Source: a virus. From it: a DNA stretch of 36,876 bases. Positions 7,562-13,624 of the stretch are shown here, piece by piece; the first letter of the stretch is position 1, and every line of letters begins with the position of its first letter. The position numbers were made by a program, and so were the translations under genes. The stretch is from the IMG/VR virus record IMGVR_UViG_3300005329_000019, positions 1 through 36,876 of that record; one strand, written 5' to 3'. Under the pieces are notes generated by a model, which saw only the letters and a list, made by a program, of their open reading frames with translations, was not told the origin of the DNA and ran no database searches.

Positions 7562-8375
7562 GACGCACCTCCTCCTGGGGGACGTACTTGCTCCACTCGG
7601 ACTGGAAGCCATTCCATGGGTGGGGAGGCGAGACGCCTGGGCGCTCCCACCAGGGGTTTTGCCCGTACCGGTAGAAGGCTTCCTTGAGGCGCCCGACGGA
7701 CACCTTCGCCAGGAGGACGGCGCGCCAGAAGTCCCGAAGCTTCTCGTGCTTGGGCCACTTCTCCCCCACAAGCCCAGAGGCAATGCGCCGGGACTGCGCC
7801 CAGCGGAAGAAGTCCTCTCCGTCCCACTCGTCCTCGGGCTTGGTGGGCGGCTCGTAGACAAGGCCTTCCGGCTGCGGCGCGCCGCTATTCTTCTTCAAAG
7901 AAGAAGAATTGGATGTTGGCTGTTGGATGCTGGCTGTAAGAGCCGGTGTCGAGCCGGAGGTGGGTGCCCGGGTTGGTTCCGGCTCTACCTCCGGGTGGGT
8001 ACCGGGTAGACCCGGAGAGTCCTCCGGCTCCCCCTCCCGGTACTGCCTGAGGTTTCCGACGTGCCTTTTTCCGGCCTCCTGCTGCTTCTTGCGGATGCCT
8101 AGCCGTCTCTCCGCCCCCTTCACCCGGAAGTCCGGCCGGGAGGGTGGGGCCTCGAGGAAGCCACAGGCAGTCATGGCCGTGGTTAGCTTCTTCTCGTCCG
8201 CCCCTGGGAAGAAGGCCATGAGGCGCTCCTTGCCCACGTACTCGGTTTTCTGGCGCCAGCAGTCCCGCCACAGCTTGAGGCAGCCAAAGGCAATGTGGGC
8301 CGGCCCAGTCCCCACCAGGGCACCGGCCACCTCGAATTCCTCGAGCGCGTCTAAGTCGACTTGGAGGTAGGGCAT
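7548..8375 (-). CDS. O-like replication initiation protein (winged-helix organiser)
   Basis: 275 residues. ATG 8375 overlaps the HNH stop (TGATG). N-terminal residues 1-100 look like a winged helix found in phage replisome organisers (FEVAGALVGTG, AFGCLKLWRDCW, LTTAMTACGFLEA). Residues 110-175 are a Pro/Ser/Glu-rich linker, and the C-terminal domain (FFRWAQSRRIASGLVGEKW, then NPWWERPG) is a second globular part. This layout resembles lambda O, which binds iterons inside its own gene; an iteron-like array is present here in the linker DNA (7887-8007). No helicase loader or helicase gene is seen, so the host helicase would be recruited. Confidence 0.65.
   Translation of the reverse strand: MPYLQVDLDALEEFEVAGALVGTGPAHIAFGCLKLWRDCWRQKTEYVGKERLMAFFPGADEKKLTTAMTACGFLEAPPSRPDFRVKGAERRLGIRKKQQEAGKRHVGNLRQYREGEPEDSPGLPGTHPEVEPEPTRAPTSGSTPALTASIQQPTSNSSSLKKNSGAPQPEGLVYEPPTKPEDEWDGEDFFRWAQSRRIASGLVGEKWPKHEKLRDFWRAVLLAKVSVGRLKEAFYRYGQNPWWERPGVSPPHPWNGFQSEWSKYVPQEEVRRVGA
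7887..8007. other. Candidate replication origin inside the O-like gene
   Basis: A perfect 10-bp inverted repeat with 3-base loop (ATTCTTCTTC / GAAGAAGAAT, 7887-7909) is followed at once by two abutting 14-bp direct repeats at 7909-7922 and 7923-7936 (TTGGATGYTGGCTG, 13 of 14 identical). Two further related blocks follow at 7959-7973 and 7994-8007 (GGTGGGT then CCGGGT). The first part is clearly AT-richer than the surroundings. The arrangement mirrors origins lying inside lambda-type O genes. It could also be only low-complexity linker coding. Confidence 0.45.
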
Positions 8376-8695
8376 CAGCGAGCCCCCGCCGCCGGCCGCA
8401 TCCACTGGTTTCGACCCCGGCCCTTGGCTTTCATGTCAGCCATGTTCTCGGCATGCGTGCCAAGCCTGAGATGGTCCGGGCGAACACAGGCGGGATTGTC
8501 ACAACGATGCAGAACGCAAAATTCGCGTGGGATTTGTCCAAATTCCAATTCCCAGGCAACGCGATGCGCGCCGCGAACCAAGGCGCCACGACGCTCGGTG
8601 AATCTTCCATAGCCCTCGTAATCCAGGGCCCCGCGCCATGGCCAACATCCGTCGGTCTTCTCGACCTTTGACCAAAATCTCTCTTGGTAAGGCAT
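8375..8695 (-). CDS. HNH homing-type endonuclease
   Basis: 106 residues from ATG 8695 with GGAGGGGAAGG just upstream. HNH_3 features: GCWPWRGALDYEGYGRF, AHRVAWELEFG, CVLHRCDNPACVRPDHLRL with the conserved His/Asn/Cys residues, and GTHAENMADMKAKGRG. It is a paralogue of 6828-7307 but lacks the C-terminal HTH. Likely a free-standing mobile nuclease inserted next to the replication gene. Confidence 0.88.
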   Translation of the reverse strand: MPYQERFWSKVEKTDGCWPWRGALDYEGYGRFTERRGALVRGAHRVAWELEFGQIPREFCVLHRCDNPACVRPDHLRLGTHAENMADMKAKGRGRNQWMRPAAGAR

Positions 8696-8763
8696 GTCCT
8701 TCCCCTCCGGCGGACTGCGCGTGTTGCGTGGGGCCCGGGACTCTCTCGCGCCGGGCCAGGGCG

Positions 8764-9033
8764 TCAGCGCTTGGTGCCTTCCAGGGCGGCGGCGATGCGC
8801 TCCAGGGCCTTCACCTCGGCCTGGGCAATCTCGCTGTGCCTGCGGCGGTACTCCATGACGTCACGCACCTCGTTTTCATAGAGGGCCAGCCGGCGGTCTT
8901 CCTGTCGCAAGCGCTCCGTTTCGGTGGCCTTCCACGCCTCGAATTGCTCTCTCTGGGCCTGGCGCTGCTCTCCCCTCCAGGCCTCCCAGGCTTCGACTGG
9001 AGTTGCCCAAACGGTCGTCTGCTTTTCCTCCAT
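8764..9033 (-). CDS. Coiled-coil small protein
   Basis: 89 residues from ATG 9033; GGAGGG six bases upstream fixes this start. Sequence is Glu/Arg/Gln-rich and helical throughout (EAWRGEQRQAQREQFEAWK...RRHSEIAQAEVKALERIAA). No motif recognised. The 68 bases after it hold a 7-bp GC hairpin (8732-8757) before the HNH gene. Confidence 0.6.
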   Translation of the reverse strand: MEEKQTTVWATPVEAWEAWRGEQRQAQREQFEAWKATETERLRQEDRRLALYENEVRDVMEYRRRHSEIAQAEVKALERIAAALEGTKR

Positions 9034-9064
9034 GTGCTTCCCTCCGGTTGGTGCTGCGTTGAAT

Positions 9065-9202
9065 TCACTTCGAAACTGGGCGGCCCTTGCAGTCGAAGAG
9101 GTGGCCTTCCTTCCAGTGCAACCCATGGACGAAGGCACCCCCAATCCAGAGGCCTCCACAAGCGGGGCAGCGGACGAGAGGCCAGACGCGGCGCTCACTC
9201 AT
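9065..9202 (-). CDS. Micro zinc-finger protein, 45 residues
   Basis: ATG 9202 overlaps the preceding stop (ATGA). Contains RCPACGGLWIGGAFVHG and, 20 residues on, HLFDCKG: a C-x2-C...H...C zinc-knuckle pattern. Too short for most automatic calls. The coupling and the Cys spacing support it. Confidence 0.55.
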   Translation of the reverse strand: MSERRVWPLVRCPACGGLWIGGAFVHGLHWKEGHLFDCKGRPVSK

Positions 9203-9366
9203 TCGCCCCTCCTCCTCTTCCACCTCTTCAGGCAGTGGAAACAGGTGGGCTTCTCCCCACCAGCCACGAAGGTGGCGCCCTTGGCTGGACGGCCGCACCA
9301 GGTGTCCCCAGGGGAGTTGGGGTGGGGGGAGTGGGTGCGGCGGACGTCAGTGGCCCAGGCAGTCAT
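9199..9366 (-). CDS. Micro zinc-finger protein, 55 residues
   Basis: ATG 9366 overlaps the stop of the upstream gene (ATGA) and its own stop overlaps the next ATG. Residues include DTWCGRPAKG and PTCFHCLKRWKRRRGE: one Cys, then C-x2-C followed by a basic tail, which suits nucleic-acid binding. Function unknown. Confidence 0.6.
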   Translation of the reverse strand: MTAWATDVRRTHSPHPNSPGDTWCGRPAKGATFVAGGEKPTCFHCLKRWKRRRGE

Positions 9367-9584
9367 GGGGCACCCCCAGCGCGGGGCTGGAGTTGGGGTG
9401 ACTCCAGCTCAGCCCGGGCCTTGCGCTGGGGCTCGGCGTTGTAGCCGTGGCGCTCGGAGTGGGCGAGGAAGGCCCCGTCCAGCCCCGTGCCCATGGTGAA
9501 GCCGTGCTTCTCAAGGTGGAACTCAGCCTCGCAAAGCAGCTCGTAGGCGTGGGCCAACAGCGCCTTCGCGTCGGGCGCCCTCAA
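9363..9584 (-). CDS. Hypothetical small protein
   Basis: 73 residues, TTG start 9584 overlapping the upstream stop (TTGA). N-terminal helical part (DAKALLAHAYELLCEAEFHLEKHG), then GTGLDGAFLAHSERHGYN, then a Pro/Gln tail. No family recognised. Its place in the coupled chain supports reality. Confidence 0.55.
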   Translation of the reverse strand: MRAPDAKALLAHAYELLCEAEFHLEKHGFTMGTGLDGAFLAHSERHGYNAEPQRKARAELESPQLQPRAGGAP

Positions 9585-10099
9585 GCCTCGTCCTCCTCAT
9601 GGACGGACACCCCCTCGAAGGGGTCCCGTCCGCGGGGAGTGTCATAGGGGTCCAACTGTTCCACGCGCTTGGGCGGGCTGTGCGCCACCTCCGCCAGGGC
9701 CTCCTCGTCCAGGAGGCCAGGAGGGAGGGGGAGGGCCAGGGCGGCGCGGGCCTGCTCATAGGCGCCGTCCAGCGCCTCGGCGTCCTCTCGCTCCAGCCCC
9801 TCGCGAAGGAATTCCCCATACATCTCCTGCGAGGCGAACGCGGACCACAGCCTGACGAGGCCGGCCAGCGCCTCCCGGAGTTGCAGGGCGTAGTCATGCG
9901 CAGCCCCTAGCCGGGAGACGTACTCCGCGTTGCGGTCCATGGCCCGGGCCAGAGAGGCGCGCGACTCGTCCCGCTCCAGCGCTACCCGTCTCACCTTGGA
10001 GATGGTGCGAGCCAACTCCTCATGCAGATGGGCAGCCGACGGGAAGGTGTCCGCGGGCGGCCGGAGGTGGTGGCTGCCGTCCTCAATGGGGCCGCTCAT
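9581..10099 (-). CDS. Hypothetical helical protein, first gene left of attP
   Basis: 172 residues from ATG 10099. Predominantly helical (LHEELARTISKVRRVALERDE, YALQLREALAGLVRLWSAF), with an acidic C-terminus (YDTPRGRDPFEGVSVHEEDEA). No motif recognised. It is the first clear gene of the leftward lytic block after attP, so its promoter must lie in 10100-10296 or come by read-through from the integrase side in the circular genome. Confidence 0.6.
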   Translation of the reverse strand: MSGPIEDGSHHLRPPADTFPSAAHLHEELARTISKVRRVALERDESRASLARAMDRNAEYVSRLGAAHDYALQLREALAGLVRLWSAFASQEMYGEFLREGLEREDAEALDGAYEQARAALALPLPPGLLDEEALAEVAHSPPKRVEQLDPYDTPRGRDPFEGVSVHEEDEA

Positions 10100-10296
10100 C
10101 GAGCCACCCCGGGGCCAACTGCTACACTGCTACACCCGCCGGCAGGAGTGCCGGTTTCGGCCGCCAGCCTTGATTGCGAAAGTGGCTGAATTCCGGTCGA
10201 TTCACCTACGCCAACAGATACGAACCGACGTTCGGAGGGGCCTTCGATTCCCCCCGCCTCCATTCCTCTTTTGTAGACGTAAACTAGCGTTTTCAT
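10096..10296 (-). CDS. Doubtful 66-residue ORF spanning attP
   Basis: ATG 10296 directly follows the integrase stop (TGAATG) and its stop overlaps the ATG at 10099, so it is coupled on both sides. However, its codons differ from neighbours (GTT, CTA, TCA, CAA) and its translation around the tRNA-like core (MEAGGIEGPSE) is the kind of product seen when tRNA 3' ends are read as protein. Integration would cut it. I regard it as more likely non-coding. Confidence 0.25.
   Translation of the reverse strand: MKTLVYVYKRGMEAGGIEGPSERRFVSVGVGESTGIQPLSQSRLAAETGTPAGGCSSVAVGPGVAR
10120..10135 (+). repeat. Putative integrase arm-type sites, left arm
   Basis: Two abutting copies of TGCTACAC. The inverse sequence GTGTAGCA occurs on the other side of the core at 10324-10331, with a one-mismatch copy at 10335-10342. 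Paired inverted short repeats flanking a core are the expected layout of arm-type integrase sites. Confidence 0.55.
10243..10262 (+). other. attP: attP core: copy of a tRNA 3' end
   Basis: TTCGATTCCCCCCGCCTCCA matches tRNA positions 54-73 exactly in layout: T-loop TTCGATT, T-stem 3' half CCCCC, acceptor 3' half CGCCTCC, discriminator A. The bases before it (GGGCC) do not form the T-stem, so only the 3' end is carried, as expected when a phage integrates into a tRNA gene and restores its end. A CGAAC-N4-GTTCG inverted repeat (10221-10234) abuts on the left. The tRNA reads rightwards, opposite to the integrase. The isotype is uncertain; a GGAGGCG acceptor start would suit a serine tRNA if the final A is not part of the match. 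Confidence 0.7.
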
Positions 10297-11478
10297 TCAG
10301 TCATCCCCCTTCGCTTTTTGACGGTGTAGCAGCGGTGAAGCAGAAACCCTGAGACGGATGTTCAGTTTGGCCACCTCCCCACAGAGGGCTGCCCAGGGGA
10401 GGGTGGTGTAGAGGTCCATGACGTCCCCGGACGGGCCGTGGGACACCCAGCGGAGAATCTCCTTGCGGCCCCCATCGGCGAGGCCCAGGGAAATGAAGGT
10501 GCGCCGGGAGTCATGCGTGCGGCGGGCGCGAAGGCCCACGCGCTCGAGGTCGGCGAGAAGTTTGTTTCGCACGTGGTTGGAGGTGCGCTGGCGGCCGCCC
10601 ACGCCCCGGGAGTCAAAGCCGGTGGGGATGACGAGGTCCTCCACCCCGGGCGGCCGTCCCATCATCCGGGCCCAGCCCCCCAGCTTCCAGGAGGCCAGCA
10701 CCTTGGCCAGAACGGGGTGGACGGGCACCTCCCGGGCCACGCCCGTCTTGGGCGCCTTGGACACCCGCCGCTTGGTGTGGAAGCTGGTGTGGACGTGGAG
10801 GCAGCCCAGGGGCTCCCGAGCGGCGTCGTAGTCCCGCCAGCGCCTGTCCGCCAACTCCCCAATGCGGCAGCCGGTGAGGAAGAGGAGGGCGTACAGCGTC
10901 CGCCTGTCCTCCGGTATGCGTGCGTCCGAAATGAGCGCCTCCACCTCTTCCCGGGTGAAGACGGCGGTGGCGCGCCAGGCCGGGTTTTTGTCCTTCTTCC
11001 CGGGCAGCACGCCCTTGGGGAGGACGCAGGGGTTGGAGGGCACCACCTCGTCCACCTGGGCGTCCCGAAACATCTGCCGGAGGAGGAAGTACACGTGGCG
11101 AATGGTGCGCGGGGCCAGCTTCCCCTCTGCCTTGAGGCGCACCACCAAGTCCCGAAGGTGGCGGGGTTTCACCTCCACCATGTCCAGGGCGTCCAAGTCC
11201 CGGGCATGGAGAAGCCGGGAGACCTCATGGTCTACGTCCGCCACCCCGGCCTTGCGGCGCGCGTCCAGCCAACCCAGCTTGTAGCCCCGCACCGTCTTGC
11301 GCTTGGACGGCAGCAGGCCCAAGTCCCGCCGGGCCTTTACTTCGCGCTCCAACTCAACCTTGAGCGCCTGGGCCTTCTCCTTCTCGTGAAGAGGGAGCCC
11401 GGTGGAGCGGCTGTGGCGCTCTCTGTTTTCAAGCCAGGCCAGCCACCAGCGGCCTTTGCGCGGGTATAGAGAGGCCAT
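10297..11478 (-). CDS. int: Tyrosine recombinase (phage integrase)
   Basis: 393 residues from ATG 11478. Catalyses site-specific recombination between attP and the host attachment site. N-terminal residues 1-60 form a basic arm-binding part (SLYPRKGRWWLAWLENRER); 65-150 the SAM-like core-binding domain; 170-375 the catalytic domain with R205 (TGCRIGEL), H322 and R325 (HDSRRTF), H347 (SHG) and the nucleophile Y357 (MDLYTTL). The C-terminal tail is short and basic, and its DNA contains the right-arm repeats. It lies beside attP and is preceded three bases upstream by the excisionase-like gene. Confidence 0.96.
   Translation of the reverse strand: MASLYPRKGRWWLAWLENRERHSRSTGLPLHEKEKAQALKVELEREVKARRDLGLLPSKRKTVRGYKLGWLDARRKAGVADVDHEVSRLLHARDLDALDMVEVKPRHLRDLVVRLKAEGKLAPRTIRHVYFLLRQMFRDAQVDEVVPSNPCVLPKGVLPGKKDKNPAWRATAVFTREEVEALISDARIPEDRRTLYALLFLTGCRIGELADRRWRDYDAAREPLGCLHVHTSFHTKRRVSKAPKTGVAREVPVHPVLAKVLASWKLGGWARMMGRPPGVEDLVIPTGFDSRGVGGRQRTSNHVRNKLLADLERVGLRARRTHDSRRTFISLGLADGGRKEILRWVSHGPSGDVMDLYTTLPWAALCGEVAKLNIRLRVSASPLLHRQKAKGDD
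10324..10342 (-). repeat. Putative integrase arm-type sites, right arm, inside int
   Basis: GTGTAGCA (10324-10331) and GTGAAGCA (10335-10342), 11 bp apart, are inverse copies of the left-arm TGCTACAC pair. They lie in the last codons of the integrase gene, so the binding sites and protein sequence constrain each other. Confidence 0.5.
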
Positions 11479-11481
11479 GCC

Positions 11482-11793
11482 CTACCTGCCCTTTGGGGTG
11501 AGAAGCTGGAGAGCCAACTCCCGCGGGGACTTCTCCGCGGCTGGGCACTTGGGCTTGACGTTGAGCAGCTCGTCCCGGCGCACCCGCACCGCGTGGGCGC
11601 TGCCGTAACGGTTGAGGAGGCCCTCCTCCAGCCAGGCGCGAATGGTGTCGCGGCTGACGTTGGCCAGCGCGGCGGCCTGCTTCACGCTGAGGAGTTCCGC
11701 CTCCACCGCGCGGTAGGGTTTCGCTTCCTCCAGCGCCCGGCGCACCCCACGGGCAACCGCTGCCTCTATGGCTGCTTCCAAGTCAAAGGCCAT
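11482..11793 (-). CDS. HTH DNA-binding protein, excisionase-like
   Basis: 103 residues from ATG 11793, seven bases after the upstream stop; a longer start would overlap that gene. N-terminal helix (DLEAAIEAAVARGVRRAL), then a MerR/excisionase-type HTH (LLSVKQAAALANVSRDTIRAWLEEGLL) and a wing (VRVRRDELLNVKP). Its stop is followed three bases on by the integrase ATG. Could direct excision or control int. Confidence 0.75.
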   Translation of the reverse strand: MAFDLEAAIEAAVARGVRRALEEAKPYRAVEAELLSVKQAAALANVSRDTIRAWLEEGLLNRYGSAHAVRVRRDELLNVKPKCPAAEKSPRELALQLLTPKGR

Positions 11794-11800
11794 AGGCAAC

Positions 11801-12076
11801 TCAGCCCTTCGCGGACTTCTTGGGGGTGGGAGGGGCGACGGCGGGCGGCGGCGTCGGAAGCACAGACCAGTCCCCCGCCGCACAAGTCCGCTCCAGCCAC
11901 GTCACCAACTGGGACACCCGGAAGAAGGTGCGGCCGCCAATTTTCTGGCTGGGCACCTTCTTCTGGCGCGCCCACGCGTAAAGCGTGCCCTTTGTCACGG
12001 GGATTCCCATCGCACCGAGCTGCTTCATTGCTTGGTCAGCGCTCACCACCGGCTCCACCAGAAAGTCGCCCGACAT
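11801..12076 (-). CDS. HTH protein, AlpA/excisionase-like
   Basis: 91 residues. ATG 12076 is chosen because GGGGG lies seven bases upstream; the ATG at 12082 would touch it. HTH of the MerR/AlpA type: AMKQLGAMGIPVTKGTLYAWARQKKVPSQKIGG, then FFRVSQLVTWLERT. The Pro-rich tail ends KKSAKG. Together with the next gene it gives two recombination directionality or regulatory candidates in front of int. Confidence 0.7.
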   Translation of the reverse strand: MSGDFLVEPVVSADQAMKQLGAMGIPVTKGTLYAWARQKKVPSQKIGGRTFFRVSQLVTWLERTCAAGDWSVLPTPPPAVAPPTPKKSAKG

Positions 12077-12082
12077 TGCCAT

Positions 12083-12318
12083 CCCCCAACTTGAACAAAT
12101 GTTCAGCTATTTGACATGCACTCCTGGACATCTGCGCAAAATGGGAATTGTCCGGGAGTTCAACTTTTCACTGTGTACAGCGTCTGCCGCGCGATACTCA
12201 ACAGAAATCTAACTGCAAACTTGACAACTTCCGAGGTGTGTGAACAGGGCGCAACTCGACAGCATGCCAACGCAACTCAACAAACAAATTCGCACAAAGT
12301 GGCCAGGAATCGAGCCAC
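12083..12318. promoter_or_regulatory. AT-richer intergenic region upstream of the xis-int genes
   Basis: No gene is seen here. It holds a palindrome TGAAC-AAAT-GTTCA (12092-12105) next to the HTH gene start, likely an operator. The motif ACTCRACAR occurs three times (12196, 12254, 12275), two of them inside CGCAACTC repeats exactly 21 bp apart (12250, 12271). Two TTGACA boxes read rightwards (12111, 12221) but lack a convincing -10. A leftward promoter for the integration genes is expected here; I cannot place it precisely. Confidence 0.45.
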
Positions 12319-12786
12319 TCAAGGACCGGGCCCGGAGGCTGCCCATTGCTTGGAGAGCGTGGCCTCGAGGCCGGTAGTGCAGGTGCCGCCATCCACCGCG
12401 GCGTCGGACACCACGTCATGGAAGGCGCCCACCACTACAAGCCGCGGGCCGTCCCATGTGACGGTGGCCCGGGCGAGGGTTACCCAAAAGGTGACGCCGT
12501 CATCCTGAATGCGGCCGCAGTCCTTGGAGTCCACCAGGGCGGACGTCCCGTACACCACCGCGGACAGGGGGCTGCAGCCGCCGTTGGTGTCTATGCGGAG
12601 GACGTCTCCCTTTTGAGACACCGTCCAGTCCGCGGCGTAGGACTCGTCAACGGAACTGCCATCGCTGCATGTGCCGCGGACATTGAAGGGGCCATGGTAG
12701 GCGCCGGTGAAGTCCGCCGGTGGGCTGCCGCAGGCGGCGAGGATTACTGCTGCAGCGAGAGCACCCCAGAGGCGGTGACATTGCAG
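12319..12786 (-). CDS. Lipoprotein, second of a tandem related pair
   Basis: 155 residues if started at the CTG at 12786, giving a complete lipoprotein signal (MQCHRLWGALAAAVILAAC, Cys 19). No ATG, GTG or TTG lies in frame near the signal, so the start is unusual or translation is coupled, because the first 43 bases overlap the 3' end of the upstream lipoprotein gene. The mature part starts PPADFTGAYHG and contains CSDGSSV, GGCSPLS and later Cys residues, matching the upstream protein position for position in several blocks. Probably anchored in the cell envelope and expressed in the lysogen. Envelope lipoproteins beside phage control genes often block superinfection; that role is inference. 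Confidence 0.65.
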   Translation of the reverse strand: MQCHRLWGALAAAVILAACGSPPADFTGAYHGPFNVRGTCSDGSSVDESYAADWTVSQKGDVLRIDTNGGCSPLSAVVYGTSALVDSKDCGRIQDDGVTFWVTLARATVTWDGPRLVVVGAFHDVVSDAAVDGGTCTTGLEATLSKQWAASGPGP

Positions 12787-13169
12787 GTGGCTGAGCCGCC
12801 GGCAGAGGTGCCCACCAGCGTCGAGTGCATCACAAGGTCCAGGCTTGAGCCGTTGAGCGTCGCCCTGCCGTCGTTCAGGGTTTCCGCGAACGTCCAGGCC
12901 CCCGAGGCAGTTTGGGGGCAGGACTTTCCCTGAAGTGTCAGGACGCTCCCGGCTGCCATCCATGTCAGCGGACTGCACGCACCAGAAAAGGTGGCTGTCA
13001 CGGCGCTCCCAGCCTGGGTGGCCGCCCACGAACTGGTGGCCGTGGTGCTCACGCTGGAGCCATCCGTGCAAGGGCCCGCGTACGCCAGGGTTCCCGAGTA
13101 CGTTCCAGCGAAGTTGGGGCCGCACGCCACGACCAAGCAGCCCAGCACCACAGACAGCGGCTTCACCAT
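12744..13169 (-). CDS. Lipoprotein, first of a tandem related pair
   Basis: 141 residues from ATG 13169, with GGGGG five bases upstream. Signal MVKPLSVVLGCLVVAC with lipobox VVAC, Cys 16. The mature domain (PNFAGTYSGTL, CTDGSSV, GACSPLT, GKSC, TCNVT) is Ser/Thr/Gly-rich and looks like a small beta-sandwich held by disulphides. It is clearly related to the next gene, so a duplication is likely. Located between the putative repressor and the excisionase-like genes, in the region expected to be on in a lysogen. Confidence 0.8.
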   Translation of the reverse strand: MVKPLSVVLGCLVVACGPNFAGTYSGTLAYAGPCTDGSSVSTTATSSWAATQAGSAVTATFSGACSPLTWMAAGSVLTLQGKSCPQTASGAWTFAETLNDGRATLNGSSLDLVMHSTLVGTSAGGSATCNVTASGVLSLQQ

Positions 13170-13214
13170 ATAGACCCCCGGTTGCGAGATGAACCAAGGA
13201 TAGGTCGGAAGGCG

Positions 13215-13511
13215 CTACTTCCTCTTCTTCTCGGCCGCCATGGCCTCCAAAGCCAGTCGTCCGAGCACCTTCCCTATGGGCTGCTGGGCGATGTTGGCCC
13301 GCTTCTCCACCTCCCACCACTCCTCGCCCATGGTCTCCGCGCAGTCCTTCCCGACGTAAATCATCTTGAGAATCAAGCCCGTACGGTCGGGGGCCGCGTT
13401 CAGGTAGGCCATGACGTCGTCCGGGGCCCGGAAGGACACCATGTCCTTCCCCCCGGGCTTCCTCGTCTTTTTGGGCCCAACGGGCCTCATCCGCTTCGCC
13501 ACCTGCACCAC
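13215..13511 (-). CDS. Small basic DNA-binding candidate, possible repressor
   Basis: 98 residues with GTG at 13511 (or 13508); a perfect AGGAGG at 13517-13522 sets this start. N-terminus is very basic (KRMRPVGPKKTRKPGGK); it is followed by DMVSFRAPDDVMAYLNA and RTGLILKMI, the strand-helix-helix pattern of ribbon-helix-helix regulators; the C-terminus is basic (EAMAAEKKRK). It is the first leftward gene after the divergent control region, the usual site of the immunity repressor. The family call is tentative. Confidence 0.6.
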   Translation of the reverse strand: MVQVAKRMRPVGPKKTRKPGGKDMVSFRAPDDVMAYLNAAPDRTGLILKMIYVGKDCAETMGEEWWEVEKRANIAQQPIGKVLGRLALEAMAAEKKRK

Positions 13512-13573
13512 ATACACCTCCTGCGTAAGCCAGAGCACGACACTCCGTCAATGTTGTGTTCATTGCAAGTCAG

Positions 13574-13602
13574 AGTGTAACTCAGTGGTTCCCGGAAATC
13601 AA
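13574..13602 (-). promoter_or_regulatory. Leftward sigma-70-like promoter
   Basis: On the minus strand, TTGATT (13602-13597), a 17-base spacer and TACACT (13579-13574): four of six matches to consensus in each box and ideal spacing. It would drive the small regulator, the lipoproteins and possibly xis-int. Confidence 0.55.
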
Positions 13603-13607
13603 TGCCT

Positions 13608-13620
13608 GACATCGTATGTC
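13608..13620. promoter_or_regulatory. Operator candidate between divergent promoters
   Basis: Perfect inverted repeat GACAT-CGT-ATGTC lying between the -35 boxes of the leftward and rightward promoters, in a locally AT-rich stretch. A dimeric repressor bound here would touch both promoters. Confidence 0.5.
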
Positions 13621-13624
13621 GCAC

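Noticed and set aside
7861-8060. CRISPR-like array from the repeats in the replication gene
   Set aside because: Repeats are 14 bp, tandem without spacers, and few; not a CRISPR layout.
10139-10154. CCGGCA-GGAG-TGCCGG hairpin near attP as a terminator for int
   Set aside because: Only 6 bp, and in the leftward direction it is followed by CGGG with no T-run.
10243-10262. A complete tRNA gene
   Set aside because: Only positions 54-73 are present; preceding bases do not form the T-stem and no anticodon or D arm is found.
12787-13563. Long open frame continuing upstream of the second lipoprotein
   Set aside because: Its translation is low-quality in another frame of the first lipoprotein and regulator genes; only the C-terminal part from 12786 has a signal peptide and matching paralogue.
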